NCBI GenBank assembly: GCA_938005345.1
Contig: CALLNG010000408.1
Location: 1-18,530, forward strand
Length of the DNA: 18,530 nt
Direction of reading: 5' to 3'
From: an uncultured Clostridia bacterium
GTDB taxonomy: Bacteria > Bacillota > Clostridia > RUG12999
Shown piece after piece: positions 6,568-14,098 of the stretch. The stretch's first letter is position 1. Each line of letters starts with the position of its first letter. Made by a program: the position numbers and the translations under genes. The notes under the pieces are model-generated. The model was not told the origin of the DNA. It did not search any database and saw only the letters and a program-made list of their open reading frames with translations.

Positions 6568-6882
6568 TTGACAGAAGCAGAACAGATGGCGGTGTATAAT
6601 TTACAGGTGTTGGGCGTGAAAGCAGAGGTTGCACAGCATTTCGCAACAATTGTTTTAATTGTAATTGCCTGTGTTGCATTGGTGGTTGCTATTGTGGCAA
6701 TGTGCCACTATGTTATGAAATGCAAAGCAGAAATAGTAACACTGAAAGGAACGCCACAGCCGGAAGCGGTTGACACGTCTTACACAACATTAAATCTGGG
6801 CGATGGAACAGAAGACGTAGTTGCTGTCCAGGAAAATGAAGTGGAAGAGCCTGTGCAAAAGTCAGATGATACGGCAGAATAA
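6568..6882 (+). CDS. Small single-pass membrane protein of unknown function (104 aa)
   Basis: Starts at TTG 6568, after the purine-rich GGGAGGGGGGAG (6552-6563). Residues 1-23 form a short polar N-terminus (TEAEQMAVYNLQVLGVKAEV), residues 25-46 a strong membrane helix (TIVLIVIACVALVVAIVAMC), and residues 50-104 an acidic tail rich in Glu/Asp/Val. I do not recognise a family. The in-frame extension back to 6421 is rejected, because it covers the promoter. The gene is monocistronic, between a consensus promoter and a strong terminator, so probably well expressed in vegetative cells. Confidence 0.75.
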   Translation: MTEAEQMAVYNLQVLGVKAEVAQHFATIVLIVIACVALVVAIVAMCHYVMKCKAEIVTLKGTPQPEAVDTSYTTLNLGDGTEDVVAVQENEVEEPVQKSDDTAE

Positions 6883-6886
6883 AGAG

Positions 6887-6924
6887 AAGCAGGATGTGTC
6901 AGCCAGACGCAGCCTGCTTTTTTT
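6887..6924 (+). terminator. Terminator of the 104-residue membrane protein gene
   Basis: AAGCAGG (6887-6893) pairs with CCTGCTT (6913-6919), with an inner TGTGTC/GACGCA stem and a 5-nt loop, followed by seven T (6918-6924). Confidence 0.88.
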
Positions 6925-6975
6925 ATAAAATTCCGCTACCGCTGGGTATGAAATAGAAGGAGATGAAGATAAACG

Positions 6976-7680
6976 GTGGGTTATAATCAACAAATTAGGC
7001 AGTTTTTAATGCAGCAGGGAGCGAGTGAAGTAGGCTTCTGTAAAATTAAAAACATTCAAAAAATGGATTGGTTACCGGAATATGAGCAGTTTATCAAACT
7101 GGAATATGCAATAAGTATTGTGGTAAAACTCTCGGATGCAGTAGTAGATACTGTGACGGACAAACCTACACACGCGTATTTTCATCATTACCGGACTGTC
7201 AATACGTTGTTAGACCAGTTGGCATTAAAGGCGGGACTGCTAATTGAACAACAGGGATACCAGTATGTACCAGTTGCTGCATCGCAAAGTATCAATGGCT
7301 ACCAAGGACTATTTTCACATAAAATGGCGGCAAGGCTGAGCGGGCTAGGTGGAATTGGTAAAAATGCGCTGTTTCTTTCTAAGCAGTTTGGGCCGCGAGT
7401 ACGGCTTGCCACAGTTTTAACGGATATGCCGTTTGAACAGGAAGGCCAGCCAGGTGGTGGATGTATAGAATGCGGCGCCTGTGTTGCGCTATGTCCAGCG
7501 ATGGCGATAAGCGGCCGGGCGTTTGACCCACAACATCCAAAGCAGGAGTTGGTAGATAGGCCGGCATGTTCTAGCTATATGAAACAACAATTTCAAAAAA
7601 TTGGACGGGGCTCTGTGTGCGGAATATGCATGAGACACTGTCCAATGGGAAAACAAAATAAGAACAATGGACAAGACTAG
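6976..7680 (+). CDS. Short QueG-like (epoxyqueuosine reductase family) double [4Fe-4S] protein
   Basis: A 234-residue cytoplasmic protein. The central block (about residues 68-130: HHYRTVNTLLDQL, then SHKMAARLSGLGGIGKNALF) is shared with QueG, the cobalamin-dependent enzyme that completes queuosine in tRNA. Two [4Fe-4S] sites follow: Cys163, 166, 169 and 173, then Cys198, 215, 218 and 222. It lacks the C-terminal HEAT-repeat region of full-length QueG (about 380 residues), so substrate and function may differ. The start is GTG 6976 with AAGGAGAT about 13 nt upstream, a rather long gap. The ATG at 6963 leads to an early stop. It is monocistronic. Membership of the reductase superfamily is firm; activity on epoxyqueuosine is uncertain. 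Confidence 0.8.
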   Translation: MGYNQQIRQFLMQQGASEVGFCKIKNIQKMDWLPEYEQFIKLEYAISIVVKLSDAVVDTVTDKPTHAYFHHYRTVNTLLDQLALKAGLLIEQQGYQYVPVAASQSINGYQGLFSHKMAARLSGLGGIGKNALFLSKQFGPRVRLATVLTDMPFEQEGQPGGGCIECGACVALCPAMAISGRAFDPQHPKQELVDRPACSSYMKQQFQKIGRGSVCGICMRHCPMGKQNKNNGQD

Positions 7681-7780
7681 GTGAACAATATACAGATAGA
7701 AAATCAATGGGTGTAAATCAGTGTGATAATTATGTTTAAGAATTGTAGCAATTTCGGTATGGGAGCACTAAAGCGCACAG

Positions 7781-7804
7781 AAAAAAAGGCGGACTATTGC
7801 CGCC
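7781..7804 (-). terminator. Terminator overlapping the superoxide dismutase stop codon
   Basis: On the minus strand GGCGG (7804-7800 side) pairs with CCGCC (7792-7788) around a 7-nt loop, followed by seven T (7787-7781). The TAG stop (7796-7794) lies in the loop, so ribosomes reach the hairpin. Confidence 0.75.
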
Positions 7805-8414
7805 AGCGTTCTTCTGCAAAAGCATAGTTGGCGATGTTCCACCAATACTCCAAATATCGGTTCCTCTGATATTTATATTTTAAGTAATAGGCATGCTCCC
7901 AGACGTCAATACATAGAAGTGGCTTTCTGTTTTGTCCGAGAGGCGTATCTTGGTTGGCAGTTGATAGAATTTTAAGCTCTCTGGATCTGTCACGGATCAG
8001 CCATACCCACCCAGAGCCAAGACGCGCTAGGCCGGCGGCATTCATTGCGGACTGAAATGCAGAAATAGATCCAAAGGATTGCGCTAATGCCTTTTGGAAC
8101 TCGGCAGAAGGTTGTTGCTGTCTGGCGGGAGTCATGTTTTGAAAATAAAATTGGTGATTGTATACGCCGCCTGCATTCGCCCGGACACCCTCTCGTATTG
8201 CAGCCGGCAGGCGGCCAGCTTGTGTGATAAGTTGCGTCAGTGTCCAATTTTGATAGGCTGGATAGTTTGCGAGAAGGGCATTGAGTTTGTCCACGTAGGC
8301 TTTCATATGGTGGTCGTGGTGCAGATGCATGGTTTGCGTATCAATATAAGGTTCCAATAAATTGTATGGATAGGGAAGCGGCGCAAGTATAAAGGGATAA
8401 TGTTGTTCTAGCAT
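7794..8414 (-). CDS. sodA: Superoxide dismutase, Mn type
   Basis: A 206-residue enzyme that converts superoxide to oxygen and peroxide. Metal ligands can be placed by alignment to known enzymes: His32 (MHLHHDHH), His87 (GGVYNHQFYF), Asp170 and His174 (CIDVWEHAYYLKY). The active-site Gln is on the C-terminal side (Gln155 in STANQDTPL), with Gly-Gly at 82-83 where iron enzymes carry Gln, so the protein is Mn-type by motif. There is no signal peptide. In spore-formers such enzymes can be coat-associated, as reported for C. difficile SodA, so a spore role is possible but not shown. AAAGGA lies 11 nt before the ATG. The gene is divergent from dinB across a 95-bp gap with a 15-bp palindrome. Confidence 0.9.
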   Translation of the reverse strand: MLEQHYPFILAPLPYPYNLLEPYIDTQTMHLHHDHHMKAYVDKLNALLANYPAYQNWTLTQLITQAGRLPAAIREGVRANAGGVYNHQFYFQNMTPARQQQPSAEFQKALAQSFGSISAFQSAMNAAGLARLGSGWVWLIRDRSRELKILSTANQDTPLGQNRKPLLCIDVWEHAYYLKYKYQRNRYLEYWWNIANYAFAEERWRQ

Positions 8415-8436
8415 AAGTTTTCAATCCTTTCTATTC

Positions 8437-8451
8437 ATGATTGGCAATCAT
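8437..8451. promoter_or_regulatory. 15-bp perfect palindrome between sodA and dinB (candidate operator)
   Basis: ATGATTG (8437-8443), G, CAATCAT (8445-8451). It overlaps the TTGGCA -35 of the likely dinB promoter and lies 23 nt upstream of the sodA start. The 7-1-7 geometry is like boxes of the Fur/PerR family, but the bases differ from the known consensus. Confidence 0.5.
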
Positions 8452-8468
8452 ATGAATATGTATATGAA
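8441..8468 (+). promoter_or_regulatory. Possible sigma-A promoter of dinB
   Basis: TTGGCA (8441-8446), 16 nt, TATGAA (8463-8468). Both boxes are imperfect. No LexA-type box is seen next to it. Confidence 0.45.
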
Positions 8469-8509
8469 GGAATAAGCGCGTACCATTCCAAAAGGGAGGG
8501 AAATAACTG

Positions 8510-9748
8510 GTGGAACGTGTAATTTTACATTGCGATATGAACGGGTTTTATGCTTCGGTAGAGGGGTTGGAACATCCGGAGTTGAAGGAAAAACCCTATG
8601 CTGTCTGTGGTGACCCAAACAGCCGCCGGGGTATTATTTTGGCAAAAAATGAAATCGCAAAAGAATATGGGATTAAGACAGCGGAAACTATTTGGCAGGC
8701 GAAAAGAAAATGTCCAGGGCTTGTTTTGTTGTCTGCCCATCATGACAAGTATGCATATTATTCTAAATTGGCAAATGATATTTACCGACAATACACGGAC
8801 CGGGTGGAGCCGTGTAGCATTGACGAGTCGTGGCTGGATGTGACACAAAGCCAGGGATTGTTTGGCAATGGGAAAGAGATTGCAGACACACTGCGCACAC
8901 GGATGAAACAAGAATTAGGACTTTCCATTTCGGTTGGGGTATCGTTCAATAAAATTTTTGCCAAAATGGGAAGCGATTATAAAAAGCCAGATGCAACAAC
9001 AGTCATTACAAAAGAAAATTTTCAAAAATTACTTTATCCGCTGCCGGTTTCGGACATGATTTCAATCGGGCATTCAGCAGCAGAAAAGCTAAAAGCAGCA
9101 GGCATTGAGACAATCGGACAGTTAGCGGCGGGAGATGTAACATACATCAAACGGATTTTAGGAAAAGCAGGGGAAACCGTATATGCCTTTGCAAATGGAG
9201 ATGACCCACGTGAAGTGGCATTGGTTGACGAGAAAAGGAAAATCAAATCCGTGGGAAATAGTATGACGTTTCGGAGAAACTTAACACATTTAGAAGAACT
9301 TCGCTCTGGCGTGGTATTTTTGTCTGATACTGTGGCGGGAAGATTGCGGGAGAACCGGAAAAAATGCTGGACTGTTCAGGTGACCTTACGGGATCCGGAG
9401 TTTCGTGACCGCTCCAAACAGAAAAAGTTAACGCATGCAACAAATTTAGAAGAAGACATTGCAAATGAAGCGATGACATTGGTTCAGGCGTTATGGAAAC
9501 CGGGAAATGCTGTCCGGTTGATAGCGGTCACGGCCGCACAGTTGCAAGAGGAAACCCAAGCCCAACAGCTAACATTTTGGGAGGACACGGAGGGAAAACA
9601 ACGAGAAAAACGGGAAAAATTGGAGCGAACCATTGACAGTCTCCGTAGCCGGTATGGAAAGCAAATAGTACGGTTTGGCAGCAGTGTGGGAAATGACCTT
9701 GTGGAAAAGACAACGCAGAGACCGGAAATGGAGGATAAAACGGATTAA
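8510..9748 (+). CDS. dinB: DNA polymerase IV (Y-family translesion polymerase)
   Basis: A 412-residue DinB-type polymerase that copies damaged or misaligned DNA. Catalytic acidic residues are visible: Asp9 (HCDMNGFYASVE) and Asp105-Glu106 (CSIDESWLDVT); Phe13 is the likely steric gate. The palm/fingers run to about residue 170 (SVGVSFNKIFAKMGSDYKKP), a helix-hairpin-helix thumb follows (GIETIGQLAAGD, near 198-209), and then the little-finger domain with KSVGNSMTFRRNL near 246-258. QLTFW at 353-357 is a likely sliding-clamp binding motif, followed by a basic coiled tail. The start is GTG 8510, behind GGGAGG about 11 nt upstream. The gene is monocistronic and ends at a strong terminator. Induction by DNA damage cannot be read from the sequence. 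Confidence 0.92.
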   Translation: MERVILHCDMNGFYASVEGLEHPELKEKPYAVCGDPNSRRGIILAKNEIAKEYGIKTAETIWQAKRKCPGLVLLSAHHDKYAYYSKLANDIYRQYTDRVEPCSIDESWLDVTQSQGLFGNGKEIADTLRTRMKQELGLSISVGVSFNKIFAKMGSDYKKPDATTVITKENFQKLLYPLPVSDMISIGHSAAEKLKAAGIETIGQLAAGDVTYIKRILGKAGETVYAFANGDDPREVALVDEKRKIKSVGNSMTFRRNLTHLEELRSGVVFLSDTVAGRLRENRKKCWTVQVTLRDPEFRDRSKQKKLTHATNLEEDIANEAMTLVQALWKPGNAVRLIAVTAAQLQEETQAQQLTFWEDTEGKQREKREKLERTIDSLRSRYGKQIVRFGSSVGNDLVEKTTQRPEMEDKTD

Positions 9749-9792
9749 AAAAAGACAGATGCTGGGTACATGCCAGAATCTGTCTTTTTTTT
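9747..9792 (+). terminator. Terminator of dinB
   Basis: A long hairpin: A7GACAGAT (9747-9760) pairs with ATCTGTCT7 (9778-9791), with an inner CTGG/CCAG, and ends in a run of eight T. It could also work leftward because of the A-run. Confidence 0.9.
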
Positions 9793-9826
9793 AATTTTAA
9801 AGTTGGATAAGAATATGTGTGATTTG

Positions 9827-10300
9827 TTAGACAATGTTTTTTCGCGTGCGAAGCCAATATTGACTCATGGAATAAGAAGAGTCTTCCGTCACTTCTTTTC
9901 CTAAATAAGAAGGGGGCACAAAATCATGTGCTTGCTCGATAGAGGAAAATTCCACTTCCGCATAATAAAATGCAGTCGGAGTTCCTGCATCAACGTGGCT
10001 GCATTCTAGCACCAATCCATCGGCAAGCGGAAAGGTTTTCCATTCTTTATGGATGAGTGGACCTTCCAGCAAACCACATAGAGAGGTGAAAATTTTCTCT
10101 TCAATATCCAGTTCTATTTCTTCCCGTACCAATGTACCCTTTCCCTTGAAACAAAGACGGTAAGATGTTTGAGCATCGCAATGTTTGCTCCGAATGCGTA
10201 CCACAGGAGAACAGCACAGGTATCCCTGCTGCATAATAGCAGAATTTCTTGCGGGAAGAGGGGGGAACCCGTCCATTAAAAATTTTCGTTCAATTTCCAT
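9827..10300 (-). CDS. CYTH-domain protein (triphosphate tunnel metalloenzyme family)
   Basis: A 157-residue protein whose first residues, MEIERKFLM, carry the family ExExK motif (Glu2, Glu4, Lys6). Further tunnel-type strands are VRIRSKHCDAQTSYRLCFKG near 34-53, EEIELDIEE near 60-68, and YYAEVEFSSIEQAHDF near 112-127. CYTH enzymes act on triphosphate substrates (inorganic triphosphate, thiamine triphosphate, nucleotides); bacterial stand-alone members are often tripolyphosphatases. The substrate cannot be told here. It is the second gene of a two-gene unit; its ATG overlaps the end of the 71-residue ORF by 11 nt. Confidence 0.85.
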   Translation of the reverse strand: MEIERKFLMDGFPPLPARNSAIMQQGYLCCSPVVRIRSKHCDAQTSYRLCFKGKGTLVREEIELDIEEKIFTSLCGLLEGPLIHKEWKTFPLADGLVLECSHVDAGTPTAFYYAEVEFSSIEQAHDFVPPSYLGKEVTEDSSYSMSQYWLRTRKNIV

Positions 10301-10505
10301 GAGACGATTCCTCCCATTGTTCCAACTGCGGCATGAGATGAAAAATGTCTTTTAGTTCAAACCGGCTCATAGCCTGTATAAGCCGCTGTAAGTCTTCCTC
10401 TGATGCCTGCGAGAGGACGTTTTGTAAGGCAGAGGCAGAAATATCTGGATATTGTTGTGTCACTTGTTCGGCAATGAGCCGAATCATGGTAGGTTTGTCC
10501 AGCAT
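10290..10505 (-). CDS. 71-residue protein of unknown function, partner of the CYTH gene
   Basis: Starts at ATG 10505 with AAGGAGG 7 nt upstream, behind a strong promoter. The product MLDKPTMIRLIAEQVTQQYP then DISASALQNVLSQASEEDLQ is predicted to be mostly helical, Gln/Leu-rich, with no membrane segment or Cys. I do not recognise the family. It overlaps the CYTH gene by 11 nt and is probably translationally coupled to it. Confidence 0.75.
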   Translation of the reverse strand: MLDKPTMIRLIAEQVTQQYPDISASALQNVLSQASEEDLQRLIQAMSRFELKDIFHLMPQLEQWEESSHGN

Positions 10506-10535
10506 GGTAAGTCCTCCTTGTAAAAAGATACTTGT

Positions 10536-10564
10536 ATCATATCATGGGATTCCAATTCTGTCAA
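10536..10564 (-). promoter_or_regulatory. Sigma-A promoter of the 71-residue ORF / CYTH operon
   Basis: On the minus strand TTGACA (10564-10559), 17 nt, TATGAT (10541-10536). It lies about 30 nt upstream of the start. Confidence 0.8.
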
Positions 10565-10589
10565 GAATAGAAACTCGTTGGAAAAAATG

Positions 10590-10618
10590 GAATAATATGG
10601 ACTCTTGTACCATATACA
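10590..10618 (+). promoter_or_regulatory. Sigma-E-like promoter of spoIVA
   Basis: GAATAAT (10590-10596), 14 nt, CATATACA (10611-10618). It agrees with the mother-cell sigma-E pattern, and spoIVA is a known sigma-E gene in Bacillus. Transcription would start near 10625, about 50 nt before the ATG. Confidence 0.55.
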
Positions 10619-10676
10619 TAGGGTATGAAAACGAATCTTGCGAGAATGCATCATGTACCTAAAGGGGGATAAAAGC

Positions 10677-12152
10677 ATGGAAGGATATAATTTGTACCAA
10701 GATATAGCACAGCGCACGCAAGGCGACATCTATATCGGGGTAGTAGGTCCTGTTCGCACTGGAAAATCGACGTTTATCAAACGGTTTATGGATTTGATGG
10801 TATTACCGAACATCGAAAACGCCTATAAAAAGGAACGGGCGCGTGATGAAATGCCGCAAAGTGCCGCAGGACGGACCATCATGACAACAGAACCCAAATT
10901 TGTACCAACGGAAGCAGTTGGTATCAATTTGGGCGATGCAGAGTGCAAGGTGCGGCTGATTGACTGCGTAGGATACATTGTCAACAGCGCACTGGGTGCG
11001 ATTGAAGACGGACAGCCAAGAATGGTGCAAACGCCGTGGAATGAAGAACCGGTGCCATTTAATACGGCGGCGGAAATCGGTACGCAGAAAGTCATCAATG
11101 AACATTCCACCATCGGGCTTGTCGTGACCACAGACGGCAGCGTAGCAGAAATTCCACGAGTGGATTATGTGGAAGCGGAACAACGCGTGGTAAACGAACT
11201 AAAAGAAATCAACAAACCATTTATGGTGGTGCTCAATTCCGTCAATCCTGCCGCAATGGAAACACAGCAGCTGCGGGCGGAGCTGGAGCAAGAATACCAG
11301 GTGCCCGTGCTGGCAATGAGCTGTGCACAGATGACAGAGACAGACATTCAAAATTTTTTGGAGACCATTTTGTATGAGTTTCCCCTCAAAGAAGTGGGGA
11401 TCAAACTGCCAAAATGGTTGGATGCTCTGGACGCCAATCATCCACTGAAAACGGAGATATATGAAAGCATTATCAAAAGTCTTAGCGGCGTAACCAAGAT
11501 AAGAGAAGCAAAAGTAGCGGCGAAACAAATGGAAGAGCTGGATTTTGCCAGCGAAAGCCGGATCACGGCAATCGACTTAGGCAGCGGTATCATGAAAATT
11601 CAAATTCAAACACCGGAAGGCTTGTTCTATCAAGTGCTAAGCGAGATAACTGGATTTGAAGTGGCGGGAGATGACCAGTTGCTCTCTTTGCTTGTGGATT
11701 TAAACGCAATGAAAAAAGAGTATGATAAGGTATCTTATGCACTCAAAGAAGTGGAAGCAAAAGGTTATGGAATTGTATCACCAACGATTGATGAACTGTC
11801 GTTGGAGGAACCGGAAATTGTCAAGCAAGGAAACCGCTATGGTGTCAAGCTACGGGCAAGCGCACCGTCTATTCATATGATTCGAGCGGATATTGAGACG
11901 GAAGTCAATCCCATTGTGGGAAGCGAGAAACAAAGCGAAGAATTGGTGAAATATCTGCTGGAAGAGTTTGAAGTGGATCCGAAAAAGTTATGGGAGTCTA
12001 ATATCTTTGGAAAATCTCTTCATGAGCTGGTTAACGAGGGGCTGCACAATAAGCTGTCTAGAATGCCGGAAGAATCCCGTTTCAAGCTGCAAGAAACCTT
12101 GCAAAAAATTATCAACGAGGGAAGCGGCGGGCTTATTTGTATTATTTTATAA
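10677..12152 (+). CDS. spoIVA: SpoIVA, ATPase that forms the spore coat basement layer
   Basis: A 491-residue protein, almost the same length as B. subtilis SpoIVA (492). It hydrolyses ATP to polymerise on the forespore surface and anchor the coat. Walker A is GPVRTGKST with Lys30. The sensor-threonine region AAGRTIMTTEPKFVPTEAVG (near 60-80) and IDCVGY follow. The C-terminus GGLICIIL is typical of the family and is needed for membrane targeting through SpoVM. I chose ATG 10677, because GGGGGAT precedes it by about 7 nt and the product then begins MEGYNLYQDIAQRTQGDIYI, as in the family. It is monocistronic, with its own sigma-E-like promoter and strong terminator. Confidence 0.97.
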   Translation: MEGYNLYQDIAQRTQGDIYIGVVGPVRTGKSTFIKRFMDLMVLPNIENAYKKERARDEMPQSAAGRTIMTTEPKFVPTEAVGINLGDAECKVRLIDCVGYIVNSALGAIEDGQPRMVQTPWNEEPVPFNTAAEIGTQKVINEHSTIGLVVTTDGSVAEIPRVDYVEAEQRVVNELKEINKPFMVVLNSVNPAAMETQQLRAELEQEYQVPVLAMSCAQMTETDIQNFLETILYEFPLKEVGIKLPKWLDALDANHPLKTEIYESIIKSLSGVTKIREAKVAAKQMEELDFASESRITAIDLGSGIMKIQIQTPEGLFYQVLSEITGFEVAGDDQLLSLLVDLNAMKKEYDKVSYALKEVEAKGYGIVSPTIDELSLEEPEIVKQGNRYGVKLRASAPSIHMIRADIETEVNPIVGSEKQSEELVKYLLEEFEVDPKKLWESNIFGKSLHELVNEGLHNKLSRMPEESRFKLQETLQKIINEGSGGLICIIL

Positions 12153-12156
12153 AATG

Positions 12157-12195
12157 AAAAAGGGCTTTTGCCGCTGTATGGCAAAAGCCTTTTTT
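12157..12195 (+). terminator. Terminator of spoIVA
   Basis: GGCTTTTGCC (12163-12172) and GGCAAAAGCC (12180-12189), a 7-nt loop, then six T (12190-12195). An A-rich 5' flank is present. Confidence 0.93.
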
Positions 12196-12237
12196 ATGCT
12201 ACAAAAACTGCTTTATTAAAATGAAGACGTAAAACAG

Positions 12238-12839
12238 TTATTCTATTTTCATGGTTTCCAATTGTGATTTGGCATATTGATACTTTTTACCATCAGAAGG
12301 CAATGCGATGTGGAAGCACAAATAAACTATTTTTTCGGTAGCGGCATAGTGACGCGAAGACTCACGGGGCGCGCAGTCTGAATGGCATGTGCAAGTTTTT
12401 GGTTAGCACGTTTTGCTATCCAAGCAAATGATGTGTTTATGATGGCTTCTCCAGAACCAATGCATAAAGTGGAACCAAAGGGAAAGTGACTTTTTTGACA
12501 GAAATACTGTATCATTTCCACAGCAAGTTGATTTTATTCCGGATCTAAAAAACCACAATTGATTAAAATATGCACCGTAGGCTTTTTGGCTGGAGAATGC
12601 TGCTCCACTTCTTTTAGAAATTGCATCAGCGGAACCGGGGGACTGTCAGCATAGAGGGGAAATACCAACAATAGATTAGCGAAGTCTGCTAAAGAGCAAC
12701 AGATTTCTCTGTGCCGCTTAGCGGTCACGAGATAGGCCTTTGCCAGCTGTAACCAATTGGTTTTAAAAATTGCGGCATATCGCTTGGAATTGGACTTAGA
12801 CCCTCTTGGGCTTCCATTGGCAACTAGCAGTTTTCCCAT
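12238..12839 (-). pseudogene. Flavodoxin-like NAD(P)H oxidoreductase, disrupted (second of a tandem pair)
   Basis: Reads MGKLLVANGSPRGSKSN (flavin-phosphate loop GSPR), then LLLVFPLYADSPPVPLMQFL (near 57-76), typical of the NADPH-dependent FMN reductase/flavodoxin-like fold. At 12536-12534 an in-frame TAA follows FLDPE; the same frame continues with NQLAVEMIQYFCQKSHFPFG and ends MPLPKK at a TAG (12329-12327). After that the reading continues with FICASTSH, then in another frame as DGKKYQYAKSQLETMKIE to a stop at 12240-12238; that ending fits relatives I remember. The damage is thus at least two stops and one frameshift. The first stop may be CAA to TAA. Its start overlaps the end of the upstream pseudogene. 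Confidence 0.75.
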
Positions 12840-13341
12840 TTTTGCACCTCCTGTTCAATGGTGACTTCCAGTGCAGCTTCTTCTACAAAGAGAATGTTCC
12901 AACTTTTGAGGGAGGTATTGAAAGCGTTACGGACAATATACCGCCGGAAAGACATCTGTTTCTTCTGGGAGATAGCACCGTATGCTATAATAACCGCGTC
13001 CTTTTCCACAACATCACGTTGCACGCGAAGGGTTTCGCCATGGTGCAGACGAATAAAAGCTTGTCAAATGGGAATGGAACGTTCTAGTATCGTTTTTATT
13101 GGAATATCGCAGCAGCCATAAAGCAGGCGGCTGACATAGAGTAAACAATCGCTTTTTGCAATGATGGGATAGACTTTGATGGCGTTGTTCCGAATAATGC
13201 ATTCCCAGGTGTTTTGACCCAATAGTCAAAACAACCGATAAAGGGAGAAATGGAAAGCTGCCGTAAATCATCAATATTATGGTTTTCCGGCCGTTTTGGT
13301 AAAGAAGTAGGTATAGCGGTATCACTCAATAGTAAATTCAA
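12824..13341 (-). pseudogene. Flavodoxin-like NADPH-dependent FMN reductase, disrupted (first of a tandem pair)
   Basis: Starts at TTG 13341 with AGGAGG 6 nt before it. The first 55 codons end in PFIGCFDYWVKTPG, the usual cysteine-containing motif of small FMN reductases. Right after this the frame shifts: one A seems lost from GGGAAATGC, leaving GGGAATGC (about 13202-13204). Restoring it gives PGKCIIRNNAIKVYPIIAKS, followed by a continuous frame of YVSRLLYGCCDIP. A TGA (13066-13064) then interrupts it after ERSIPI. The remainder (RLHHGETLRVQRDVVEKDAV, then FRRYIVRNAF and LFVEEAALEV) runs to the TAG at 12824. Two independent lesions make a sequencing error unlikely. Confidence 0.75.
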
Positions 13342-13364
13342 AAGTATTCCTCCTGCTTTGGGGG

Positions 13365-13502
13365 CTATTCGGCGAAAACATCGGTATCAACGGGTATAGT
13401 GGGCGGTATGAGCAGCGGTGGTGATACTGGGATATAGGAAACAAATATCATTAGTATATCCGCAGAAGTATTCCGCAGATCAGAAAGGGATTCCATTTTC
13501 AT
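13365..13502 (-). CDS. Possible 45-residue ORF between tlpA and the flavodoxin-like pseudogenes
   Basis: ATG 13502 has a GGAG about 7 nt upstream and lies just after the tlpA stop. The product begins MKMESLSDLRNTSADILMIF and ends in a Pro-rich tail. No family is recognised. It may be spurious or another decayed fragment in this damaged stretch. Confidence 0.25.
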   Translation of the reverse strand: MKMESLSDLRNTSADILMIFVSYIPVSPPLLIPPTIPVDTDVFAE

Positions 13503-13521
13503 AAAGTCTCCAAAATGAAAC

Positions 13522-14079
13522 CTAACGAATAAGCGCAATGTTTTCCCGGAGAAAGTCTTCCGAAATCGCTTGCTGATATCCCGCCACCACATTACCCTCA
13601 CGGTCAATGAAAAGCGTAGAAGGAAGCGCAGTTGCACCATAAGTATAGGCGCCTTCCTGGTCTTGGGTATCATAGAAAACGGGGAAGGTATACCCCTCCT
13701 GCTCAATAAAGGAACGCCCTGTTTCGACTGTTTCACGCTGTCCATCGACACAATCAAGCATAATGAACATAACTTCGCCTTTCATTTCTTCGTAGACCTC
13801 ATTAAAATGAGGCATTTCCGATTGGCATGGCGGGCACCAGCTTGCCCAAAAATTAAGGACAATAGGTGTGCCAAAATAATCTGATAATAGGACCAGTTCG
13901 CCGTTTTGGTCTGTCATGGTAAAATCCGGTGCGAGAATTTTTTCTGTTTCCGCTTGTCTGGTCGCCTGTGGTTCCTCTGGAACCACAGAGGCGGTCAGCC
14001 ACCGGTAACCAAAAAATCCTAAAACCAATAAGGCGACTAGGCCCAAGGCTGTCCAGAATAGCATCCATTTTTTGTTCAT
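13522..14079 (-). CDS. TlpA/ResA-type membrane-anchored thioredoxin
   Basis: A 185-residue extracytoplasmic thiol-disulfide protein. A membrane anchor covers residues 5-24 (WMLFWTALGLVALLVLGFFG) and the thioredoxin domain about 48-183. The active site WCPPC has Cys82 and Cys85 in NFWASWCPPCQSEMP. The cis-proline is Pro153 in GATALPSTLF. I chose ATG 14079, because AAAGGAG is about 8 nt upstream and the anchor then comes first; the longer ORF begins inside ccdA without a ribosome site. It lies 19 nt after ccdA, and the two probably work together: CcdA passes electrons from cytoplasmic thioredoxin to this protein. The target (apocytochrome, spore or surface thiols) is unknown. Confidence 0.9.
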   Translation of the reverse strand: MNKKWMLFWTALGLVALLVLGFFGYRWLTASVVPEEPQATRQAETEKILAPDFTMTDQNGELVLLSDYFGTPIVLNFWASWCPPCQSEMPHFNEVYEEMKGEVMFIMLDCVDGQRETVETGRSFIEQEGYTFPVFYDTQDQEGAYTYGATALPSTLFIDREGNVVAGYQQAISEDFLRENIALIR

Positions 14080-14098
14080 AGTAGTCTCCTTTCTTTTC

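Noticed and set aside
12858..13325. Several ORFs of 80-100 codons on both strands across the flavodoxin-like region
   Set aside because: They are shadows produced by the broken frames. Restoring the frame yields one continuous oxidoreductase sequence on the minus strand.
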